A DNA stretch of 52,155 bases, taken from Corynebacterium sp. Lineage in GTDB: Bacteria; Actinomycetota; Actinomycetes; Mycobacteriales; Mycobacteriaceae. Shown in pieces: positions 17,099 to 24,204 of this stretch. Under the pieces are notes generated by a model. It did not search any database. It saw only the letters and a list, made by a program, of their open reading frames with translations, and was not told the DNA's origin. The position numbers and the translations under genes were made by a program. How positions within the stretch are numbered: the first letter of the stretch is position 1; every line of letters begins with the position of its first letter. The stretch lies in the NCBI RefSeq assembly GCF_030152825.1, contig NZ_JASLIP010000004.1, positions 1 through 52,155 of the forward strand, in the 5' to 3' direction.

Positions 17099-18045
17099 TG
17101 AATTCCACCTCGGTCCATGATCTCCTGCGCGGTGCGCGCAGCGGTGCCGATCGGCACGTTTTGAATGTGTTCCAGCAGGGTGGCGTGCACGTCCGGTTCC
17201 CCGGCCACCAGGCCGGAGACACCTGGCCGCCACGGGTTGCCCGCGAAGTCGGTCGCCACACCACCGTTGGCCTCCACGGCCAGGATGCCCGCGGCGTTGT
17301 CCCACAAGTTCGGGCTGAAGGTCACCGTGCCCCCGAAAACACCAGCGGCTGTGAAGGCAAGGTCGATACCCACCGAGCCGGTGACGCGCATGCGCGGATA
17401 GGACTTGCCGATCTCGTTGAGCATGTCCTGGCGGTAGGAAATCGGCAAGTTGCCGCGGCGCTGGGACAGGATCGACCCGAAGCTGATCTGTGTCACGCCC
17501 GCGTCCGAGGGCGGCATCGGCCGGGCGGGGTTGCCGTCCACGAACAGCCCGTGGCCCTTGTGCGCGGTGATGCGCCGGCCCAGCAGCGGCATCTCGGTCA
17601 CCGACAGCAGCGTCTCGCCCTGGTGGATCAGGGACACCAGGATGCAGCAGAACGGGTTTCCCACCGCGTAGTTCGCGGTGCCGTCGATCGGATCGACGAC
17701 CCAGAAGGTCTCCGGCTCCTCGTCGATGAGTTCCCGACGACGCCGACGCGGGCCGTCGAGGGCGTCCGCGCTCTTGTCACCGGGATTGTATTCCGGCGCT
17801 TCGCCCGGCAGCTCGCCCGGCATGACGGTGCCATACTCCTCGCCGTGAACCGGGAAGCCGGTGTACTGGCTCAGCAGGTTGCGCAGCTGCCGCTCCACCT
17901 TGAGGTCAGCCTCGGTGGCGAAGTCGCCGGGGCTCTTGATGACCTCGGGATCCGCACCGACGGCGGCCGTGAAGGTGGCCTCCGCTTCGTCGACCGCGGC
18001 TTCGGCGATGGCCAGCAGCGCGCGGGTGTCGAGAGATTCTGTCAT
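17095..18045 (-). CDS. impA: Inositol-monophosphatase family phosphatase in the his operon
   Basis: Mg-dependent phosphatase, 316 residues. Metal ligands are in HGEEYG (Glu69-Glu70) and WVVDPIDGTANY (115-126), with a third site in PNLWDNAAGILAVEANGG. Family knowledge: impA sits in actinobacterial his operons; in C. glutamicum the main histidinol-phosphatase is HisN elsewhere, so ImpA may be a helper or act on inositol phosphate. Unusual: about 40 residues (72-113), acidic/Pro-rich and ending in a basic PRRRRRE run, are inserted between the two metal motifs. The gene shares one base with the hisA stop and overlaps hisF by ATGA. Confidence 0.9.
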   Translation of the reverse strand: MTESLDTRALLAIAEAAVDEAEATFTAAVGADPEVIKSPGDFATEADLKVERQLRNLLSQYTGFPVHGEEYGTVMPGELPGEAPEYNPGDKSADALDGPRRRRRELIDEEPETFWVVDPIDGTANYAVGNPFCCILVSLIHQGETLLSVTEMPLLGRRITAHKGHGLFVDGNPARPMPPSDAGVTQISFGSILSQRRGNLPISYRQDMLNEIGKSYPRMRVTGSVGIDLAFTAAGVFGGTVTFSPNLWDNAAGILAVEANGGVATDFAGNPWRPGVSGLVAGEPDVHATLLEHIQNVPIGTAARTAQEIMDRGGIQ

Positions 18046-18806
18046 CAGTCCTCCTGACCGCGGGCGACCCGCAGCGCCTCCTCGAGCGTGAACTTGCCTG
18101 CATACAGGGCCTTACCGACGATCGCGGAGTCCACGCCCTCGTCGACGACGGCGGCGAGTGCTCGAATGTCGTCCAGGCTGGAGATGCCACCCGACGCGAC
18201 GACCGGCGCGGACGTCGCTGCGGAAACCTCGCGCAGCAGCTCGACGTTCGGGCCGTTGAGCATGCCGTCGCGGGAGACGTCGGTGACGACAAGGCGGGAC
18301 ACGCCCTCGGCGTCGAGGCGCTCGAGGACCTCCCACAGGTTGCCGCCATCGCTGGTCCAGCCACGGCCGCGCAGGCGCCACTCGCCGTCGACCTCACGGG
18401 TATCCAGGCCGATGGCGACCTTATCCCCGTGCTCCTGGATGATCTTCTTGCACCACTCCGGGTTTTCCAACGCGGCAGTGCCGATGTTCACCCGCTCGCA
18501 GCCGGTGGACAGGGCGCGCTCGAGGGAGGCGTCGTCGCGGATGCCGCCGGAGAGCTCGACCTTCAGGTCCATCGCCTGGGTGACCTCGCGGATGATCTCG
18601 AAGTTGCTGCCCCGGCCGAAGGCGGCATCGAGGTCGACGAGGTGAATCCACTCGGCCCCGGCGTTCTGCCAGGCCATGGCGGCCTCGATCGGCGCGCCGT
18701 AGCTGGTCTCCGTGCCGGCCTCGCCCTGGACGAGGCGGACGGCCTGGCCCTCGGAGACGTCGACGGCGGGAAGGAGAGTCAAAGCGGTGGTGTTGTTGTG
18801 GGACAT
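18045..18806 (-). CDS. hisA: ProFAR isomerase, probably bifunctional PriA (HisA/TrpF)
   Basis: Amadori isomerase of histidine synthesis, 253 residues from the ATG at 18806 (a GTG at 18815 is less likely). Very like actinobacterial PriA: LLPAVDVSEGQAVRLVQGEAG-type N-terminus with catalytic Asp, LVDLDAAFGRGSN, VELSGGIRDD, the RLRGRGW loop whose Arg and Trp grip both substrates in PriA, and VTDVSRDGM with the second catalytic Asp. Because trpC here lacks a TrpF domain and no trpF is in the cluster, I infer that this enzyme also isomerises phosphoribosyl-anthranilate. It shares one base with impA. Confidence 0.94.
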   Translation of the reverse strand: MSHNNTTALTLLPAVDVSEGQAVRLVQGEAGTETSYGAPIEAAMAWQNAGAEWIHLVDLDAAFGRGSNFEIIREVTQAMDLKVELSGGIRDDASLERALSTGCERVNIGTAALENPEWCKKIIQEHGDKVAIGLDTREVDGEWRLRGRGWTSDGGNLWEVLERLDAEGVSRLVVTDVSRDGMLNGPNVELLREVSAATSAPVVASGGISSLDDIRALAAVVDEGVDSAIVGKALYAGKFTLEEALRVARGQED

Positions 18807-18852
18807 GTTTTTCACTTTCTCGCCACGGGGTCGATTTAGCTATTAAAGGATC

Positions 18853-18858
18853 AGTGTA
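18853..18858 (-). promoter_or_regulatory. Candidate internal -10 (TACACT) ahead of hisA
   Basis: TACACT lies 46 bases before the hisA ATG, just downstream of the hairpin in the 88-base hisH-hisA gap. The -35 is weak. Confidence 0.35.
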
Positions 18859-18860
18859 GC

Positions 18861-18885
18861 CCCGGCCTGCCGACGCAGTGCCGGG
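18861..18885. other. Hairpin between hisH and hisA
   Basis: CCCGGC + CTGC (18861-18870) pairs with GCAG + GCCGGG (18875-18885, one bulged T) around a CGAC loop. Strong stem, no U-run on the minus strand, so an intrinsic terminator is doubtful; it could be an RNA stabiliser or processing site in the his mRNA. Confidence 0.55.
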
Positions 18886-18894
18886 ACCGTGCAA

Positions 18895-19629
18895 CTAAAG
18901 GGTCTTGACCCAGTTGCGCAGCAGGTGCGCACCCGCGTCACCGGACTTCTCCGGGTGGAACTGGGTGGCCCACAGCGGGCCGTTTTCCACGGCTGCGACG
19001 AAGCGGCAGTCCTCGTGCTGGGCCCAGTGGACAAGGGGCGCGCGGGTCCTGCCGTCGGTGTGCAGCTCCCACTCCTGGACCCCGTAGGAGTGGACGAAGT
19101 AAAAGCGCTCGTCGGCCGGGAGGCCGTCGAACATCTGGCTGCCCGCGGGGTCGACGTCCACGGTGTTCCAGCCCATGTGCGGCAGGATCTTAGCGTCGAG
19201 GCGGCGGACGGTGCCGGGCCACTCCCCCGCGCCCTCGATCTCCGAGCTGCCGTGGGCGCCGTCGGCGAACTCCACGCCGTGCTCGAAGAGGATCTGCATA
19301 CCCACGCAGATGCCGAGCACCGGGCGGCCGCCGGCGAGCCGCTCCCCGATGAGCCGGGCCCCCTGCACCTTGCGCAGCCCGGTCATACAGCTGGCGAACG
19401 CCCCCACACCGGGTACGAGGAGGCCATCGGCGTTCAGCACGGTCTTCGGGTGGTTGGTGACGGTGACCTCCGCTCCAGCCCGCTCGATGGCTCGCTGTGC
19501 GGAGCGGATATTGCCGCTGCCGTAGTCCAACAGTGCGACGCTGGGCCGCCGCCCTCCGGTGGCCGTAGGGGTTCCCTTTTCAGCAGGGGTGGCTGTGCTG
19601 GAATTCGCATCTGTGGACTGTGTTTCCAT
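18895..19629 (-). CDS. hisH: Imidazole glycerol phosphate synthase, glutaminase subunit
   Basis: Class-I glutamine amidotransferase that feeds ammonia to HisF. Body: LLDYGSGNIRS, PGVGAFASCM, nucleophile loop GICVGMQ, and the His-Glu of the triad in ATQFHPEKSG. 244 residues from the ATG at 19629. The first 30 residues (Thr/Ser/Ala-rich, METQSTDANSS...) precede the usual HisH start and look disordered. The start is supported by a TACAAT box 8 bases before the ATG, implying a leaderless transcript inside the operon. The MFS gene ends 23 bases upstream. Confidence 0.95.
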   Translation of the reverse strand: METQSTDANSSTATPAEKGTPTATGGRRPSVALLDYGSGNIRSAQRAIERAGAEVTVTNHPKTVLNADGLLVPGVGAFASCMTGLRKVQGARLIGERLAGGRPVLGICVGMQILFEHGVEFADGAHGSSEIEGAGEWPGTVRRLDAKILPHMGWNTVDVDPAGSQMFDGLPADERFYFVHSYGVQEWELHTDGRTRAPLVHWAQHEDCRFVAAVENGPLWATQFHPEKSGDAGAHLLRNWVKTL

Positions 19630-19637
19630 AGCCCCGT

Positions 19638-19643
19638 ATTGTA
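19638..19643 (-). promoter_or_regulatory. Probable -10 box (TACAAT) of a leaderless hisH transcript
   Basis: TACAAT, close to the consensus TATAAT, lies 8 bases before the hisH ATG; no Shine-Dalgarno at useful spacing. Confidence 0.5.
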
Positions 19644-19652
19644 CCCGGGTGC

Positions 19653-20981
19653 CTACCGGCGACGAACGCGCACCCGGTTGGTCACGCGGCGCAGACGGGT
19701 ACGGACGTTTCCGGTGTCCACGACGCGGTGCTGACCCATGAAGCGGTCCAGGATGACAAGGAACAGGCCGACGAGAATGACGATACCGGCGCCAATGAAG
19801 GCGCCCTGGAAGGCGAAGCTGGAGGCCACGATGCCCAGCAAGATCGAACCGACTCCGGTGCCGGAGTCGAAGGACATGTTCCACAGGGCGGAGGCCTCGG
19901 CGGAGCGGTCGCGCGGCAGGCGGTAGAAGAGCAGCAGCAGAGCCTCGGACTGCGCCAGGCCGAAACCGGTGCCGAAGATCGCGGCGGTCAGCAGGGCGCA
20001 CGCCACCAGCAGGCGGCCGGTGGGCTCCATGTTGATGGTCACAGCCGCGCCCAGCACGCCGGCGAAGGCGAAGATGAGAGAGGCCACGGCCAGGCTGCCC
20101 GGCTGTCCCATGCGGTCGGACCACCAGCCAGAGAACGCGCGCGCGAGCGTCTGTGCCGCTCCCAATACCGCCAGGGTGAGACCAGCGACCGTGGCGGCGA
20201 TAGCGGGGTCGATCGTGGCGGCGGCGGGTGCCAAGAAGTTACTGAACGCCGCAAAGCCCACGGCGGCAACACCGATGAGCAGACCGGGGACGGTCGCCAG
20301 CTTCCACGTGGCGACCCGTGGAGCGGCGGGTTTTTCAACCTCGGTGGTTTCGTGGGTCGCCTCGGTGACCTCCTTGGATTCCACCGGCAGCCCCAGCGCG
20401 GCGGCCGCCCCGATCACGGCGTAGACGGCGGCAAGTACGTAGACCGCGGAGCCGTAGTTGTCATAAACCCACATGCCCAGCGGGAATCCGATGAGCTGAC
20501 CGCTACCCACGAAGACTCCAAAGATGCCGCTGGAGCGGCCAAGCAGGTGCAACGGAACAAGGTCCGCGATCAGCGCGGCCTCCGTCACCGTGACGGCACC
20601 GAAGCCGATGCCGCGGATGATGGCCACGGCGATTACTGCTTCATTGGACATCGAACCGATGTGCAGCAGCGCGGGAAGGCCAAGCAATAAGCCGGCCGTG
20701 GCCATGACGGGGAAATAACCGACTTTCCGCAGGATGCGTGGGGTGAAGTACTGGGTGGCCACGGTGGCCCCCATGAAGATGCCGGTACTGGCACCGGCCA
20801 TCGTCTCGGATCCCCCGGCCTCGATGATGGCCAGCGGGATCACCGGCAGGAGGATCGCCCACCCGCCGAAGGCACAGAACACTGAAATCAACGTGGCTGT
20901 AAGCCCCGGGGCCTGCCACACGGATTCGATCTTGGCGAGCTCTGCCGCCGGGAGTGCCTTCGGGCGAATAGGCAAGGTCAT
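19653..20981 (-). CDS. MFS transporter within the his operon
   Basis: 442 residues, about twelve membrane helices in two halves separated by a charged loop (near residues 205-230, ESKEVTEATHETTEVEKP). Motif-A-like segments are present (RILRKVG; SDRMGQ after WW). It has a strong GGAGGAAGG site. Family knowledge: C. glutamicum also carries a major-facilitator gene between hisB and hisH, so the placement is conserved in the genus. The substrate is unknown; export of histidine or an intermediate is a reasonable guess from position only. Confidence 0.88.
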   Translation of the reverse strand: MTLPIRPKALPAAELAKIESVWQAPGLTATLISVFCAFGGWAILLPVIPLAIIEAGGSETMAGASTGIFMGATVATQYFTPRILRKVGYFPVMATAGLLLGLPALLHIGSMSNEAVIAVAIIRGIGFGAVTVTEAALIADLVPLHLLGRSSGIFGVFVGSGQLIGFPLGMWVYDNYGSAVYVLAAVYAVIGAAAALGLPVESKEVTEATHETTEVEKPAAPRVATWKLATVPGLLIGVAAVGFAAFSNFLAPAAATIDPAIAATVAGLTLAVLGAAQTLARAFSGWWSDRMGQPGSLAVASLIFAFAGVLGAAVTINMEPTGRLLVACALLTAAIFGTGFGLAQSEALLLLFYRLPRDRSAEASALWNMSFDSGTGVGSILLGIVASSFAFQGAFIGAGIVILVGLFLVILDRFMGQHRVVDTGNVRTRLRRVTNRVRVRRR

Positions 20982-21093
20982 CCTTCCTTCCTCCGTACGT
21001 GGTGCGCACGGGGTTGAAAATCTGCTGGTCTATATCGGCGACGGGCATCTCACCCGCCCAGGCCACACGGCTTGGGCGCGTGCGGCCTCAATC

Positions 21094-21708
21094 CTACAAG
21101 GCGCCCTTTGTGGACGGGATGCCCGTCACGCGCTCGTCGCGCTCCACGGCAGCGCGCAGCGCGCGGGCCACGGCCTTGTACTCCGCCTCGGTGATGTGGT
21201 GCGGATCGCGGCCATACAGGCAACGCACGTGCAGGGCGATCCGGGCATTGAGGGCCAGGGTTTCGAAGAAGTGCTGGTTGATCACGGTGGCGTAGTGGCC
21301 GCCGATGACCGTGTGCACCATGGCATCTGGCTCGCCGGTGCCGACGTAGTACGGGCGGCCCGAAACGTCGACGGCCGCATGAGCCAGGCACTCGTCCATC
21401 GGGATGAATGCGTCGCCGAAGCGTCGGATGCCGGCCTTGTTCCCGAGCGCCTCGCCCAGGGCCTGGCCCAGAACGATCCCGGTGTCCTCGACAGTGTGGT
21501 GGGCGTCGATCTCGACGTCGCCGACCGCCTTGACCTCGAGATCGAAGGAGCCGTGCGCCCCGAGAGCGGTGAGCATGTGGTCGAAGAAGGGCAGTCCGGT
21601 GGAGATATCGGTCTTGCCACTGCCGTCCAGGTTGATGCTCACCTCGATGTCGGACTCGCTGGTCTTACGCTGGGCGCGTCCAATCCGGTCCTCGAAGGTG
21701 TTGCTCAT
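21094..21708 (-). CDS. hisB: Imidazoleglycerol-phosphate dehydratase
   Basis: Dehydrates imidazole glycerol phosphate to imidazole acetol phosphate. 204 residues, monofunctional (no N-terminal HolPase). Manganese-binding repeats are visible: LPFFDHMLTALGAHG, DAHHTVEDTG, and in the second half HFFETLALNARI and GRDPHHITEAEYKA. The ATG at 21708 has GAAAGGAAAG upstream and follows the hisC stop by 2 bases; the longer upstream reading overlaps hisC and is not used. Confidence 0.97.
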   Translation of the reverse strand: MSNTFEDRIGRAQRKTSESDIEVSINLDGSGKTDISTGLPFFDHMLTALGAHGSFDLEVKAVGDVEIDAHHTVEDTGIVLGQALGEALGNKAGIRRFGDAFIPMDECLAHAAVDVSGRPYYVGTGEPDAMVHTVIGGHYATVINQHFFETLALNARIALHVRCLYGRDPHHITEAEYKAVARALRAAVERDERVTGIPSTKGAL

Positions 21709-21710
21709 AG

Positions 21711-22799
21711 CTAGTTCTTTCCTTTCACTGCGGCCGCTGCGGCCAGGAAGGCGTCGTTTTCTTCCGGCAGGCCGATCGTCACGCGCAGCCAGCCTGGGAT
21801 GCCGACGTCGCGGATGAGGACGTCCTGGTCCAAGAATGCCTCCCACGTGCGATGACTGTCCTGCAGTCCGCCGAAGAAGATGAAGTTGGAGTGGGAGTCG
21901 ACGACCTCGTAGCCGAGCTCCTTCAACTCGGCGGCCACCCGGTCGCGCTGCTCGCTGAGGGTAGCGACGGTGGCCAGCGTGTCCTCCCGGTGGTGCAGCG
22001 CAACGCGGGCGGCGGCCTGGCTCAGCGTCGAGAGGTGGTACGGCAGGCGCACCAGCATGACAGCCTCGATGAACGCCGGGTCGGCCACGAAGTACCCCAG
22101 GCGGCCACCCGCGAAGTCGAAGGCCTTGCTCATCGTGCGGGAGACCACGAGCTTGGCCGGATAATCCGCCAGCAGGGTGCAGGCGCTCGGCTCGTCGGAG
22201 AACTCGGCGTAGGCCTCGTCGATGATGACGATCCCCGGCGCGGCGTCGAGGATGCGGCGGATGTCCGCCAGCGGGGTGATTCCGCCGGTCGGGTTATTCG
22301 GGGTCGTGACGAAGACGATGTTCGGCTGGTGCTGCTCGATGGCTGCCACAGCCTTGTCGACGTCGATCGCAAAGCCCTGGGCGGGGTCGCGGTCGATGGC
22401 GATGAACTCGGTCTGGGTGCCCGCCGCGAGGATGGGGTGCATGGAGTAGCTGGGGACGAAGCCCAGAACGCTGCGGCCCGGCCCGCCGAAGACCTGGAGG
22501 AGCTGCTGCAGGATCTCGTTGGAGCCGTTGGCCGCCCACAGATTGTCCTTGGTGACCGCCACGCCCGTCTGGGCGGTGATGTATTCGGCGAGGTCCTCGC
22601 GCAGCTCGACGGCGTCGCGTTCCGGGTAGCGGTTCAACCCAGCACCGAGCGCGCGGACCTCGGCGACGAGGTCCTCGACGATGGCCTCGCTCGGCGGGTA
22701 AGGGTTTTCGTTCGTGTTCAGCTGGTTCTTGACGGTCAGCTGGGGCGCGCCATAGGCGGACTTGCCCTGGAATTCTTCACGGATCGGGAGATTAACCAC
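21711..22799 (-). CDS. hisC: Histidinol-phosphate aminotransferase
   Basis: PLP aminotransferase making histidinol phosphate. 362 residues from a GTG at 22799, which begins the protein just before LPIREEFQGKSAYGAPQL, the point where known corynebacterial HisC proteins align. The frame is open to 22865, but that start would overlap hisD by 74 bases. Motifs: NTNENPYPPS, TTPNNPTGG, IIDEAYAEF, the PLP lysine in SRTMSKAFDFAGGRLGY, and the C-terminal IPGWLRVTIG. It overlaps the hisD stop by 8 bases. Confidence 0.96.
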   Translation of the reverse strand: MVNLPIREEFQGKSAYGAPQLTVKNQLNTNENPYPPSEAIVEDLVAEVRALGAGLNRYPERDAVELREDLAEYITAQTGVAVTKDNLWAANGSNEILQQLLQVFGGPGRSVLGFVPSYSMHPILAAGTQTEFIAIDRDPAQGFAIDVDKAVAAIEQHQPNIVFVTTPNNPTGGITPLADIRRILDAAPGIVIIDEAYAEFSDEPSACTLLADYPAKLVVSRTMSKAFDFAGGRLGYFVADPAFIEAVMLVRLPYHLSTLSQAAARVALHHREDTLATVATLSEQRDRVAAELKELGYEVVDSHSNFIFFGGLQDSHRTWEAFLDQDVLIRDVGIPGWLRVTIGLPEENDAFLAAAAAVKGKN

Positions 22800-24111
22800 G
22801 GTTGGTCCAATCTGGGTTGGTGCGGGCCTTGATCGCTTCCCCGTGGGCGGGGAGTCGCTCGGCATCTGCGAGGGCGATCACAGTCTCGGAGACCTCCTGC
22901 AGGGCCTGCTCGTTGTAGTTCACGACGTGCACGGACTTGAGGAAAGTGTGGGTGGACAGGCCCGAGGAGTGCCGGGCGCTGCCACTGGTCGGCAGGACGT
23001 GGTTGCTGCCCGCGGCGTAGTCGCCCAGCGGCACCGGGCTGTAGGGCCCGATGAAGATCGCGCCGGCGTTGATGATTTTCTTCGCGGTGCCGGTGTCGTC
23101 CTTCGTGTGGATCTCCAGGTGCTCGGCGGCGTAGGCGTTGGCCACGCGGATGGCCTCCTCCTCGTCGCCGACGAGCACGATGCCGCTCTGCTGGCCCTGC
23201 AGGGCCTCGGCGACGCGCTCGGAGTTGTGGGTCACCTGGTAGCGCTCGGCGATCTCGCGGTCGACCGCGTCGGCGAGCTGCTCGGAGTTCGTGATCAGCA
23301 CGGAGGCCGCCATCGGGTCGTGTTCGGCCTGGCTGATCAGGTCATAAGCCACCTGCACTGGGTCGGCGGACTCGTCGGCCAGGACAGCGATCTCGGTGGG
23401 GCCGGCCTCCGCGTCGATGCCGACGACGGAGCGGCACAGGCGCTTGGCGGCGGTGACGAAGATATTGCCCGGGCCGGTGACCATGTCCACCGGCTCCAGG
23501 TCCTCGTCGCCGTAGGCCAGCAGCGCGATGGCCTGCGCGCCACCCACGGCCCAGACCTCGTCCACGCCCAGCAGCTTGCAGGCCGCGAGGATCGTCGGGT
23601 GCGGCCAGCCGCCATTATCCGCCTGCGGCGGAGAGGCCACCACGAGGCTGCCCACGCCCGCGGCCTGGGCGGGAACGGCGTTCATGATCACGCTGGACGG
23701 GTACACGGCCTTGCCACCCGGTACATACAGACCCACGCGCTCGACGGGGATCCATCGCTCGGAGACCACACCACCTTCGGCGATCTCGACGTCCTGGTCC
23801 TCCGGCCGCTGCGCCTCGTGGAAGGCCCGCACGCGGCGGATCGCCTCCTTGAGCGCGTCCAGCACCCTCGGCTCCAGGGTTTCCAGGCTCTGCTCGATGA
23901 CCTCGGCCGGCACCCGGAGGCTCGCCGGGACGCAGCCGTCGAACTTCTGGGAGTACTTATTCGCCGCCGCCACGCCGTGGGCCTTGACGTCCTCAACGAC
24001 GGGCGAAACGGTCGGCAGCACCGCATCAATATCCGTGCCGCCGCGGGGCAGCGCCCGCCGAAGTTGCGCGGTGGTGGGTGTGGTGCCTCGAAGATCAATG
24101 CGCTGGAGCAT
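22792..24111 (-). CDS. hisD: Histidinol dehydrogenase
   Basis: Last two oxidations of histidine synthesis, NAD- and Zn-dependent. 439 residues. Key stretches: VGLYVPGGKAVYPSSVIMN, WAVGGAQAIALLAYG, VDMVTGPGNIFVTAAKR, AGPTEIAVLAD (shown in part), the Zn/catalytic region SQAEHDPMA, and the C-terminal GSARHSSGLSTHTFLK. First gene of the his block; the ATG has GGGAGAGG before it in the 93-base gap to the divergent helical-repeat gene. A possible -10 (TAGAAT) lies in that gap but is not strong. Confidence 0.97.
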   Translation of the reverse strand: MLQRIDLRGTTPTTAQLRRALPRGGTDIDAVLPTVSPVVEDVKAHGVAAANKYSQKFDGCVPASLRVPAEVIEQSLETLEPRVLDALKEAIRRVRAFHEAQRPEDQDVEIAEGGVVSERWIPVERVGLYVPGGKAVYPSSVIMNAVPAQAAGVGSLVVASPPQADNGGWPHPTILAACKLLGVDEVWAVGGAQAIALLAYGDEDLEPVDMVTGPGNIFVTAAKRLCRSVVGIDAEAGPTEIAVLADESADPVQVAYDLISQAEHDPMAASVLITNSEQLADAVDREIAERYQVTHNSERVAEALQGQQSGIVLVGDEEEAIRVANAYAAEHLEIHTKDDTGTAKKIINAGAIFIGPYSPVPLGDYAAGSNHVLPTSGSARHSSGLSTHTFLKSVHVVNYNEQALQEVSETVIALADAERLPAHGEAIKARTNPDWTNRG

Positions 24112-24204
24112 GCCAGATCCTCTCCCTTAAAGGGGCTAAAAATGGTGGGTTGCTAGGGTGATCCTTATTCTAATCAAGCCAGGTTTGACGGAGGTTCATG
24201 GGGC

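Noticed and set aside
16337..17305. HisF reading starting at 17305
   Set aside because: The added part is out-of-frame impA; HisF proteins start at the ATG at 17098.
21711..22865. HisC reading starting at 22865
   Set aside because: It would overlap hisD by 74 bases and add residues with no counterpart in HisC; the GTG at 22799 matches the family start.
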